64,000 nt of DNA from the NCBI GenBank assembly GCA_033807695.1, contig CM066300.1:1426001-1490000 (forward strand), read 5' to 3'. The translations under genes were made by a program, and so were the position numbers. The first letter of the stretch is position 1. Every line of letters starts with the position of its first letter. Source of the DNA: Daedaleopsis sinensis (taxonomy: Eukaryota; Basidiomycota; Agaricomycetes; Polyporales; Polyporaceae). Below are positions 1-9,854 of the stretch, one piece after another. The notes under the pieces were generated by a model. It did not search any database, was not told the origin of the DNA, and worked only from the letters and a program-made list of their open reading frames with translations.

Positions 1-1187
1 TCACGCTGCCGGTACCGTACTCACCTCTCTGCAGATAATCGCATTGGAGGCACGAAACGACGGCGTCGTGCGCCGCCGCATCGCGGCCGTGTGAGCCAGT
101 GGTCGTCCCGATATCTGCCGGTGCGGCGTCGGCTCGTCGCCCGAACCAACCTGTACGTCCGCTCGCTGCATGTTGACCTCCTGGTGCTGACACGGTACTT
201 TCGGCGTGCGTCGCGCAGGTCGCTTCCGCAGCGTAGTAACACGCGGAGTCCAGCAGCGACGTTGGTCGGTGCATCGTGCGCCCCGCGTCGCGTCCGTGTC
301 TCTAGTCGTCCCGCTATTCGTCGTGCGGCGTAAGCTCCGTCGACTCCCCGTCGCCCGAGCCAACTAGTACGTCCACTCGCCGTAGTCCAACTCCCTGGTG
401 TTGACACGGTACGTCCCGCGTGCGTTGTGCAGGTCACTTCAACAGCGTTACACGCGACGTTGGTCGGCGCTGGAACGACGCTGCCGAGTGCCCCGGGATC
501 CGAGTCGACGTGTCCGCGCCGCAAGAGCGTCGGCACTCGGTTCGAAGCCCTGAGCCCGTCCGTCGGCGGCCGGGTATCTGTTGTAGAGTGTAAGTCGGTC
601 GTCCATATGCTTCACACCCAGCTGACTTTGAGTTCAGAGCGGCCACCGCACCGCACCGCAAGAGTCGGCAGTCGCACTCCGGCTCGTTGGACACGCATGC
701 GTGGGTCGCCCGGCGGCATCCTACCGTCCGGGTCAGCACACCTGTCCGTATGTAGCGACAGATCGACCGTCCCGGACGGTACGAGCCTCGAGTCGCGTAT
801 CCTTGTGTTGACCCTCCCACAGAACTCATCCACGAACCCGTCAGCAAGCTAAGCTTGTCGCTCATTGGCGTCCCGAAACTGCGATTTGAGATCGTAAGTC
901 GACGCCGAGCTCCTAGTACACGGACTCTATGGCTTATGACTCACATATGATGGCAGAGGCATCATGTCGGATGGGAAATCCTCCGTGCAGACCGCGCACG
1001 CAAGATGTGCGTGCACTTGACAGCCCGTCCGGTACAGATCCCGGCGGGCGCAGGTCAAACGGTAAGTAACGCGCGTTTTCTACTCCCGGAGTCACCCGGA
1101 GCTACTAGTGGCGGGATCTGTCTGTGCGCGTCGGTTGCCAGACCGCGAGAGCATGCCAAGCGAGCCGTTGATGCTCTCGCGGCCTGA
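1..1187 (+). other. Candidate intron-rich gene, 3' part in unit A
   Basis: The 3' portion of the same candidate gene, cut by the window edge. The sequence matches 10675-11868 apart from the two frame-preserving indels described for unit B. Confidence 0.3.
100..480 (+). repeat. Imperfect ~200-bp direct duplication (also near 10775 and 21435)
   Basis: Two consecutive segments share TCGTCCCG, the stretch around GTGTTGACACGGTAC and CGACGTTGGTCGG, offset by about 200 bp (106 versus 306, 257 versus 450). Each half contains an intron-like GTACGTCC...GCAG stretch, as if an exon-intron pair had been duplicated. Confidence 0.7.
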
Positions 1188-1437
1188 CGCAGTCGCGTCG
1201 CAGCTCCCGCAGTATTGAAGTCGAGCCCGGAATTTCCTGTTTTGAACGAGGGCGGCTCTGGGATGTGTGGTGAGCCTGGAAAGATGAGGGCCTGTCCGTC
1301 TACGTGGCCAGACATGTCTGAGCATCATTTCGGGCTCCCTAAAAAGACTCTGCGTGCGCCAGGCAGTGTCGTCGTCCGCACTGGACGCCCGTGCGGTGCT
1401 GGTATGCATCGCAGTAGGTGCCGCACTTGGTGCCCGG

Positions 1438-2085
1438 CACCCATGAATGTGCGGTTTCGACCGCATTCTGAACGTCGTGCGGACGTCGCAAGCAGCCTGT
1501 AAATAAGGCAGAGATGTCAGTCCGTTCAAGTGAGCCAGATCGCGCACCGGGGCCTGCATCTGTCCGTGAGATTTGCGCGATTGGGTGCACCCATGTGCCA
1601 GACACCCACAAACTCGCGTATTTTGAACGTCGTCCAGACGTTGCGAGCGGCCTGTACATGCGAACGAGGTGTCAGTACACTCAGATGAACCAAATCGCAC
1701 CGCGGTACCTGCATGTTTCCGTGAGTTTCGAATATGCGATTTGGCTAAGTGCCCGACACCCATGAACTCGGTTTCGGTCGGATTTTGAACATCGTCCGAA
1801 CGTCGCGAGCGGCCTGTACATATGACAGCGGTGTCAGTACGTTCAGATGAGCCAGGTCGCACCACAGTACCTGCATGTTTGCGCATGCTATGTGCGATTT
1901 GGTGATCCAACTGCCTGATAGCAATGGAATTTGCGGTTTTGACCGGATTTCAGACCTCGTCCTAGCTGCGTGAGTAGCTTGTACAAACAACTTTGGTGTC
2001 AGTGCATTCGAGCAGGCTAGTTCTCGCCGCCATACCTGCATGCGCTCAGAAGTTATGTGCGATCTTCGGTTGCGGCGCACGTCTC
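1438..2085 (+). repeat. Minisatellite, ~160-bp period, four diverged copies (unit A)
   Basis: Units begin near 1438, 1603, 1757 and 1919. Each contains CACCCATGAA-like, TTTTGAAC-TCGTCC-GACGT, GCGAGCGGCCTGTACA, GGTGTCAGT and TACCTGCATG blocks in the same order. It lies downstream of the candidate plus-strand gene. Confidence 0.85.
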
Positions 2086-2417
2086 GACTACTGCCGAGTG
2101 TGCACGTCTTCCGTGGGGACCGCCGACCCGACGGCCATGCGCGACGCGTGTACACGATCGCGCGATCGTTCTCCATTGTCGCTGACACGTTCTAGCGCGG
2201 ACCGGTGAGTTATATTTGCTCCCTGCTACTAGTAGAGCTCCTAGCTACTCACGAGACGAAACAGCCGTACCGTCCGGCGCATGCGCACCCGTGCTCTGAG
2301 CACGGACGCTCGCCCGCTGCGTCCGTCCGTGGTGCCAGGTACAAGTTCGCAGCGCTGATCGTCACGCGCGGGACTCGTCAGAACCGGACGTGGGTGCTCT
2401 AAACACTGCTTGTCTGC

Positions 2418-2425
2418 TATATAAA
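2418..2425 (+). promoter_or_regulatory. TATA-like box in unit A (copies at 13097 and 23758)
   Basis: TATATAAA is followed by a C/A-rich leader. It is identical in the three units. No convincing ATG-started frame follows, so its role is unproven. Confidence 0.35.
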
Positions 2426-3799
2426 TCAGCATAACGCACACTCACACTCGCTGTACAGGTACTCACAAACACTCACAGCACGAGAGCACGTACCTCGCAT
2501 TCGATCTGCGACAGCCACGCTCGTACTGTTCAGTGCAGTGGGACGCGGGCCGCGCGAGTCCAGACAACTCCGCTGTCGTGCGGCAGCAGGCCGCGACCGG
2601 TTGGAACGGCCGGACATCGCCCAGGGCGACCAGCCTGTCAATGGAGAGCGGCCACTCGGCGCGAGGGCACGCACGCCCGGGCCCCGGGGCTCAGGCCTCA
2701 GGCCGGGGCATCTCAGCAACGACCAAGCCGGGTCTAGTCATCGAGCAGTCTGCTCGAGAGCGCACGGTGCGTGTCAGCGCGATGCTCATAAGGTCTGAAT
2801 GCTCACGTACCTGGTGGCAGAGGGGCTGGCTGCGACGCTGCCGTGCGCTTGAGGCCGCCCCGGCCGTGCTCTGTGTGTCTCTAGATGGCGCGTCCCGCCG
2901 TGCGCACGCCGCTCAATCCCCGTGTCGCAGCTCGAACGCCTGTAGAGCGCGGACGAGTGTGCGTTCGCGTGCAGATGTGCTGGCCCGAGGAGCAGCGACA
3001 CCACGCGCATGGCGCAGGACGGTACGTGCCTGCCCGTCCGGCCGTGCGTGCAACAGACCACTCACCTCGTTCGCGAGTCTCTAGCTTCAAGGAGTGGGTG
3101 AGTACGTCGAGCAGGGGCGGTTCCGCGCGACCGCCATATACAATGCACTTGACATGCCGGACGCGGCGGGGTGTCAGCCTTCGTCCGGGTCAACTCGAAG
3201 CGCGTACGTACGGGCCGGTTTCGCTTGCTCAGGAGCATTGCTGATGCTGCGTGCGTGTAGCTCGAGCGATGGACTGTGCTGCGGTCGGCAGGGAGGTGAA
3301 CATCGAGAATGGGCGCACGATCATGCGCGTTGTGCGCGAGCGGGGGTCGGATGCGTGCACGTCGACTCGGAGACTGGATACGACAGCGGGGGCAAATGCG
3401 TGTCAACGAACCTGCGTGTGCGGCCATGCAGACACGTCCGGACGCGTGCTGGCGCTGCTCGACGCTGCGAAGGGCTCAGTGCCTCGGCCCACACGAGTGT
3501 CCCAGCAGCGTTCGCGCGTCGCCGTAGGTCGCCGTCGATTCGAGACGCGCGGACACAACGCTATCTGCAGAAAGCGAGTGAGTGAGTCGGGCTCCCTGAT
3601 CACGAGGCTCAGTTTGCAGCTGAGTCAATCGACTCGGGCCATCTGCAGTCGAGCGGGCGTGAGTGTCTGCTGTGCCGGTCCTGGTCATCCTGCTCACCTA
3701 TATGTGCAGGCACGTATACGGGTCGGTCACGGGCAGGCGTTGTCGGGGTTGCATCCATACGGACAGCGGTATGCGCGGGGGACGGCTGCGGGCGGGAGG

Positions 3800-4960
3800 G
3801 CGTGAGCCAAAGTGAGTGGATTCGCATTTTGAAGTGCGGGGATCCGAGATCGCTCAAGACCTTCCGTTGGCGGACAGCACGTTCGTCGGAAGGGATAGGA
3901 TCGCTTTGGACGGGGATACAAGAACCTCGAGTGGAAGCAGGCGAGGAGGGAGGACGAGGCTGATAGTACGCACCGCGTGCCCATGATCTAACGTCGGGCG
4001 ACGGATTTGGGGGGGCTTTCTGACATCGTCGGGTTCAGATGGGTGGGACGGCAGGTTGTATAAGGACGGGTACAGATGGTACATGGTAGGTACAGTGGTC
4101 GTGCTCGCGTCGCAGTTAGTGCTGAGCACGACGGACAGGGTAACGGAGGCGCAGGGAAGGGCGAAGGGATATGGAAGTAAGGACGGAAGCGGGAAGTACT
4201 TACGAGCCATGCGCTCCGGGCGTTGTACTCGTGGGTCATCGCGGTCGTGACGATCAGCGATGGCGAGGGCGAGGGCGAGGGCGGCGGGGGCTGGGCGCTG
4301 AACGCAGGCGGAGGGAGGAAGGGGAACGGGAGGAGGCAGGGGAGAGCGAGTGAGCGTGCGGGAAAGCCACTTGCAAGGAAGCGAGGCGACGGGGGCAGAG
4401 TCCGGGGGGAGAGCGACGCGGCGGGGAGAGCGAGCGAGTGTGTGGGACCTCGGGACAGCGGGCGTGCGCACAAAAGAGCGGCCGCGCACACACGTGTCCT
4501 CATCTCCCGTTGTCCATCGCTAGCCGTGCGCGTCGAACGAAGCAGACGAGGCGGGTGAGAGGGTCGAACAACGCATCTGAGCTCAGCCTTGTCGTCGTCG
4601 CAGAGTTCCAACAACAATCCGAGCTCACATCCCACGCGCGGCACACGGTCCCCCGGGCCGTTCACGCTGTCGCCCGTCACACGTTCCAAGTGACGTCGAT
4701 GGTCAGGCCATTCCCGCGCTCTCCGCCCCGCCCTCCTCAGTCCTGGTGCCGTCCCACCGTCCGGGGTCTGTAGCCAATCCTCTCGCCGTAGTCAAGCCTT
4801 GGCAAGACAAGACCTACGTTCGGATACCTTGGACGACGTGCTCAGTGCGCTCTCTTCTCGTCGATCCGGAACACTCAAGCTTCATTAACACACTGGCATC
4901 CCTCCTCACGACCCGTTTACGACTTTAACGACCTCTTACGCTCGCTTGCTTTCTCTGTTC
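3800..4960. other. Spacer before OST-alpha copy 1
   Basis: Purine-rich DNA (GAGCGAG and GGGAGG tracts) whose complement gives long but low-complexity Pro/Ser/Leu-rich frames. No credible gene was found. A CCAAT box lies near 4773 (TAGCCAATCC), about 245 nt before the OST-alpha start, and is kept in all units. Confidence 0.5.
4267..4295 (+). promoter_or_regulatory. G-quadruplex-capable tract upstream of OST-alpha copy 1
   Basis: Five G runs (4267-4269, 4273-4275, 4279-4281, 4286-4290, 4293-4295) with loops of 2-4 nt meet the usual G4 pattern. The tract lies about 720 nt before the OST-alpha start. Confidence 0.55.
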
Positions 4961-5018
4961 TGTGCCGTCTCTACTTGCTACCATCTATTGTCTCTCTACG
5001 CTTACACCTGGACTCAAG

Positions 5019-7275
5019 ATGGCAGAAATCCGCAACGGGAAATGTCATGCGGAGTCGGCTCCTTTGGACCCCCCTCCCCTCATCCAGAATGGAAAGATCA
5101 ACATTCAGTGTGCGTAGCTCGCCGTCTACCTGGAACGATGTATGTGCGAGTGATCATTGACGTCCTCCATAGATCACCATGTACGTAGCGTCTCATGCAT
5201 CGAAGCCTACACCAATCAATATACCCGTATCCTTAGATTGGCTGGATAGTCTCTTCGGGGCTGACCTTGGTGGCGATTGGGGTCTCTTTCTGGCTCATTA
5301 ACAAGCATCTCTCGTGGTACACGAATGTGAGTCCACTATCTTTCACTATACCATGCCATGCTGATCCGAGGCCGGTCTGTTTCAGAAACGCGAGCAACGC
5401 TGTATGTTCTGTGCTCCTACTCAAGTGGAGCGATCACCCTGACAACTCAAACTCACAGATATCGTTCGTATATTGTTCATGGTTCCACTGTACGCGATCA
5501 TCAGTACCGCATCGTACTTCTGGTGGGTGAGTATAAGTGTCCTAAAGCCGCACCTTCCTCCGCTCCAATCATCGTTCTCACTCTCCCTGACTGTGACTGC
5601 CCTAGAACCATTCGACCCCGTTACTCCTCCTGCGCGACGGGTACGAGTCCACTGTTCTCACCGCGTTCTTCTACCTGCTCTTGCTCTACCTTTCGCCCAA
5701 CCCGAACGAGCAAAAAGAAATATTTCGCAAGGTGCGACTCTATCTTGCAGTGACAACAATGTTAGGTTGTTCAGTTCACCTTATAGAATGGTCTCTCCCG
5801 AGAGAACGATAAGGAACGGCGCGCTCGAGGAGAACCCCTACAGAAGTGGATGTTCCCCCTGGGATCTGTGCGTTGGAAGCCCGAGGTTTGTCCCTATCGC
5901 CTCCTAGAACGGTGCACTCTTGCTTAAGCAACGTGATGTGCAGGACGGTCTGTACTTCCTGCAACTGATGAAGTGGGGTGTCCTTCAGTACTGCGTCGTT
6001 CGCCCAGGGTAAGTAGAACTTGCGCAGTCCTTATAGCCCATTTAGTTGACCAGCGGAATCTGCAGGACAACCTTGGCAGCCGTGATTCTCGACTACGCGG
6101 GCCTGTATTGCGAAGATTCCTGGGGTCTGGGTTGGGGCCACATCTACGTATGCGGTTCCTACCTCGAGTGTGAAACGCTCTGACACCCTCGCAGATCACG
6201 CTGGTTGTATCAATATCGGTGACCGTCGGCATGTATTGCCTGATTCAGATTTATATGGTGGTCAAAGAGCCGCTTGCACCCCAGAAGCCACTGCTGAAGC
6301 TCGTGGCCATCAAAGCGGTCGGTGAGTCCGTCGTGCACGTTGCCATCGAGTCATTCTCATTGCTCCTCCCAGTGTTCTTGACGTTCTGGCAAGCGACGTT
6401 CCTCTCCGTCCTTACCGTGTTTGGGATCGTCAAAGATGTGGGTCATTCTCTTTCTGACTCACTCCATGACGAACTGACACCTCGGATTGCCAGACGCCGT
6501 ACATGACTGCCGACAACATCAACATCGGGATCGGTGCCCTGCTGGAGACGTTCGAAATGGCGTACGTGCCAGCTTTGTAGACTTCTTCTCAATACTCACC
6601 CTCCTCCGCAGGCTCTTCGCCTGTCTCCACATCAAGGCATTCTCGTACAAGCCTTACCAGCCCATCGGCGGCCAGCCTACACCGCGCTGGCGCGCGCTCG
6701 TGCATGCTCTGAACTTCGCGGAGACCGGGCGCGAGCTCTGGGCGGGGACGGTGTACATGTTCCACAGGTACCGGGGACGCGAGGTCGACTCCCAGGCGCG
6801 GCGCCAGGCGGCGCTCGAGAACGTATTCGGACACTCGCGGTTCGCGATCACACGCGAAGCCGCCGCGCCCGGCTCCAGGGTCGACGTGTCCGAGAAGAAT
6901 GCTGGGGTGACGGTGCATGTCGAGAAGGAGGTGCGTGTTGGCGAAGAGCGACAGTGGCTTGGGGTCGACGTATACGGGCTGGACTATCAGTCCAAACCGC
7001 AACGCGAGAGGAGCGAGGGTCTGGAGCTGCAGATCGGCGGGCGGCTGGCGGACGGATCGTGTAGAGCTCGCGTGTACGTAGTGCATGCAATATATCTCGT
7101 TTCCCGTGAAGAGTGTGCCGTGCCGCGCCGCGCCTTAGCGCACGAATGGGGAGGCTGCGATGTCCCGGATCGATCTCTTGCCTCTGTACCCTCAGGATTC
7201 ACTAGTTTGTCTTGGAACGTACGCAGAGTATGGTACGGTCCCCAGAGGCCAGTGTGTGCTCGGTGGGTGTTCTAG
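5019..7275 (+). CDS. OST-alpha/TMEM184-type transporter, 3'-truncated copy 1
   Basis: A 3'-truncated copy of the full gene at 26369-29900, with the same exon-intron pattern: about ten introns of 50-70 nt, all with GT-AG ends. It starts at CAAGATGGC, after a CT-rich leader and a CCAAT box near 4773. The spliced frame keeps the whole DUF300 membrane core: the first helix (GLTLVAIGVSFWLI), the REQR-IVRILFMVPLYAI segment, the TAFFYLLLLYL helix, and the last helix leading to the HIKAFSYKPY motif. At about residue 443 the frame crosses the array junction and adds some 79 unrelated residues before TAG at 7275. The ~490-residue cytosolic tail is lost. Compared with copy 3 it lacks three codons in the GDNYVYGLDY region. 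It could be expressed as a tail-less protein or be a pseudogene; no in-frame stop or broken splice site was seen before the joint. Confidence 0.8.
7021..7060 (+). other. Array junction A/B inside OST-alpha
   Basis: The coding sequence reads through GCAGATCG (7029-7036) and then changes to a GC-rich stretch with no counterpart in unit C, where GAGAGAG follows instead. The reading frame stays open across the joint, so a chimeric C-terminus is encoded. Confidence 0.85.
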
Positions 7276-7699
7276 CCTCTAGGAGGTACTAGTATGTTTG
7301 GTCTTCAGGTCACTGCGCTGCTGATTCTCGGGCACACAAACTAGCAGCTTCCAGACAGTATATAGTGCACACTACTCGTCTTTGGATACTCTGAATCACT
7401 AGTGCGCACAGACAGAGACCTCTGCAAATCGCACTTATGCCGCTAATCGAGCGAGCCGGGCCATGGGCGCTTGCCATGATCCTCATGCCCATCACCGCGT
7501 AGTTAGACGAGATTGACGGTGCGGGAGTCGCCGGGACCCTCATCGATTCGCATGTAGAGCGCGTGAACAGGCTGCACACTTGTTTGGCAGCGGCTGGGAG
7601 GAGCACATTGCACAGTGTATGTATATTTCAAGATGTATTAGAGTACTATGAGAGCTACATCGACTGCTAGTACACTCCAACATGATGTATTGACTCTCG

Positions 7700-8500
7700 C
7701 TCGAGAATGTTGATGCAGGGACCATGGTGACGCGGCAGCGATACTCACAGAATGCTCGTGTGCCCGGGAGGATGCGTAGCGCGAGGCGTGTCGCAAAGGG
7801 TAGAGGTCGGGCTGCGAGCTGAGCGGCCGGGAGCAGTGCAGCACGAGCAGTGCCATAGCTGCACATGCGAGTGCAGGGCCTGTCGTGGAGCGACTCGGAG
7901 GAGGCGGTGGAGCAAGCTGGACATCGAGTACCGTGAATAGCAAAAAACTCAGAGCCACCTCGACGCGGTGCTCGACTCTGACACAGTCGTGATCCCGGGC
8001 TGAGCATGGCGACGAGGCAGCAGGGATACTCACAGACGGCTGATGTGCCCGGCTTCATAGTAGGACCGTTGGATGCGTAGCGCGAGGCATGTCGAGAAGG
8101 GTAGAGAGAGTCCCGACGAGCCGCTGTACAGCTGTCGGGCTGCGAGCTGAGCGGTCGGGAGCAGTGCATGCCATGGGACAGCAGTGTCATCAGCAGCACA
8201 TGCGAGTGCTGGGCCTGTCATGGAGCGAGGAGAGCAAGCCAAATGCGGGGAGGGCATGTCATGGAGCGAGGAGGTCACTGCGCGAGTGCGCGGTAACTTG
8301 TACAAAATGCGTGCACAGGATCATCGAACCACACTGCTCACTCCATGGCACAGGGTCCAGAGATGTCTCCTCCGAGCTCTGCTTGAGCACTCAGCCTGTG
8401 TGCGAGGCATGTCATGGAGTGAGGAGGTTGAATCAACGAAGCGAGATGGGATGGGCATGAACACCAGGTACCGGGACACGAGCTATACAGTGCGAGGATG
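7700..8500. repeat. Spacer with internal ~285-bp duplication and short reiterations
   Basis: A block starting CATGGTGACGCGGCAGC near 7724 recurs near 8005 as CATGGCGACGAGGCAGC. Both continue through GCGTAGCGCGAGGC, GGTCGGGCTGCGAGCTGAGC and GGGAGCAGTGCA. GGCATGTCATGGAG is repeated further near 8257 and 8407. The same structure occurs at about 18350-19100 in unit C. Confidence 0.7.
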
Positions 8501-8799
8501 ATTGACGAGTCGCACTCACCTAAACAGCGCCCTCTCATCGTGCTCCATGTACCATCCGTTCGTGCTGGATACTTGCTGACGTCGACAGAAGTCTGCAGTG
8601 CGAGAAAGAGGAGGAAGCCAGGAGGTGGGAAGAGTGAAAGTCCGAGGGGATGGTGTTGAATCCTTCGAGTTGCAAGCTCGGGATGTGGGTCAGAGAGGAG
8701 CATGGTGTTGGGGAGAGACAGTCGGCATGCAACGTGTGGTGCTCTGGGAGTCTAGAGACACACTCCCACGCATCCAGTAGCGACAGTCGACGCCAAGTC

Positions 8800-9432
8800 T
8801 GCCACATAGCTTTAGCGCGGAGCGTAATTACACTTAGCGAAGCGGCCAGCCGCCTCCGATGATTCCACCTGCAACTTCAGGAGTCAGCAACTGTACCACA
8901 TAGCATGGTCGAGAGAGAGAGCCGCCACAGGCCGCCACACGCTACTTCGAGTTCCGTCTACATGAATACTTACCTGGAAGTTTCAATTCTTCCGGGACCG
9001 GGTTGTCGCCGTGGCATTGCGCGTGATCCTGAAGGTGCAGCAGCGGGGGTCTAAAACCGGAATCCAACGTCGAGGGCCAGTGATAGCCTAAGCAGTGGTA
9101 AGAGGACAATGCGGAGCGCGTGAGAATGTGCGGTTTCAACCGTTTGGTACCGAGCACAGCCGCGCCATATCATCCATCCCAATATGGGCATGTAAGCGCT
9201 CTTGGACACGGAGTACTACTATCTCGCCGCACATAGAGTTTGTCTCTTGCGTAGGACCACTATCAGATTCTGCTGACACGTAGCAGAGACATACATAATA
9301 GCTCTCCGGTAAGTATCCGAGATATCCCCCACAGCCCAAGTCGTCCGGAACATCCGGGACCGCTAGAACGACCGCTTCCACGGATGTGCTCCTCGAGCCC
9401 CAGCCCTCCGAAATTACGACCCTAATCTCGAC
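8800..9432 (-). other. Candidate spliced gene of unknown product, minus strand (unit B)
   Basis: Three exon-like blocks on the minus strand: 9432-9151 (282 nt, acceptor TTTCAG before it), 9087-8974 (114 nt, acceptor TGCTTAG, donor GTAAGTATT after it) and one starting at 8890 (acceptor TGGTACAG). The copy in unit C has the same block lengths and splice sites. In the 114-nt block one frame stays open in both copies; of its three differences two are silent (TTG/TTA, CAG/CAA) and one changes Leu to Trp. In the third block this copy has a stop and an indel, whereas the unit C copy stays open. I cannot join the frames with confidence and recognise no domain. It may be a gene in decay. Confidence 0.35.
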
Positions 9433-9694
9433 CTGAAACATCGCCAAGACAGCCGAGCGCTCGCTAAGCCAGGCACAAGCACCCTGATTTCGACGCGAGC
9501 GTGAAGAGCGGGCTTGGATCATTCAGGCCATATTGCTTTTCCCTCCGCCTCCGCCCCATGATTACCTTCCTCCCTCCCCAATTTCCGTGTCGCTCGCTGG
9601 TTGGTGGACATACGCGAGAGACGTGACGTACTGTGTACGAGCTCCGGGAGTCGGAACACGGGAGTACAGCGCACGGGCCATGTCACTGCGTACA

Positions 9695-9700
9695 TATAAG
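9695..9700 (+). promoter_or_regulatory. TATA box and CT-rich leader of candidate plus-strand gene (unit B)
   Basis: TATAAG at 9695 is followed by about 110 nt rich in CT with TCTTCCTCC-like tracts, then an ATG at 9855 followed at once by a GTGAGT donor. This is the usual layout of a basidiomycete promoter. The unit C copy is at 20355-20360. Confidence 0.55.
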
Positions 9701-9854
9701 TAGTGCCCCACACAATAATTTCGTTCAGCATTCACCTCCTCTTTCCTCTTCCTCCACTCTTCCCTCCCCATCTCGCATCTCAAGACGCCTTGGTGCCCAT
9801 CTACTCTGCCTGTTCATTCACGCTCGATCATCCCGACAACTTCTGACCCCGATA

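Larger units (their letters stand above)
1..7036 (+). repeat. Tandem unit A (left-truncated by window)
   Basis: This is the partial first unit. It starts within the candidate plus-strand gene, carries the ~160-bp minisatellite (about 1438-2085), a TATA-like box at 2418, a G4-capable tract at 4267 and a 3'-truncated OST-alpha gene. It ends at the same base of that gene as unit B. Confidence 0.93.

Noticed and set aside
530..560. GGTTCGAAGCC, resembling a tRNA T-loop.
   Set aside because: The flanks do not pair into a T stem and no A-box or cloverleaf is present.
2533..3084. A 183-codon plus-strand open frame, the same in all three units.
   Set aside because: It starts with GTG, has an Arg/Ala/Ser-rich composition typical of chance frames in GC-rich DNA, and overlaps similar frames on the other strand. 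Identity between units is not evidence because all spacer here is identical too.
3988..4689. Long minus-strand open frames (over 200 codons) rich in Pro, Ser and Leu, present in all units.
   Set aside because: They come from a purine-rich, low-complexity tract, show no domain, and are shadowed by a second frame of similar length and composition.
7540..8199. A 219-codon minus-strand frame in the spacer.
   Set aside because: It is built from the internal duplications (repeated RPLSSQPD-like segments), contains GTGAGTATC donor-like sites, and lacks any family resemblance.
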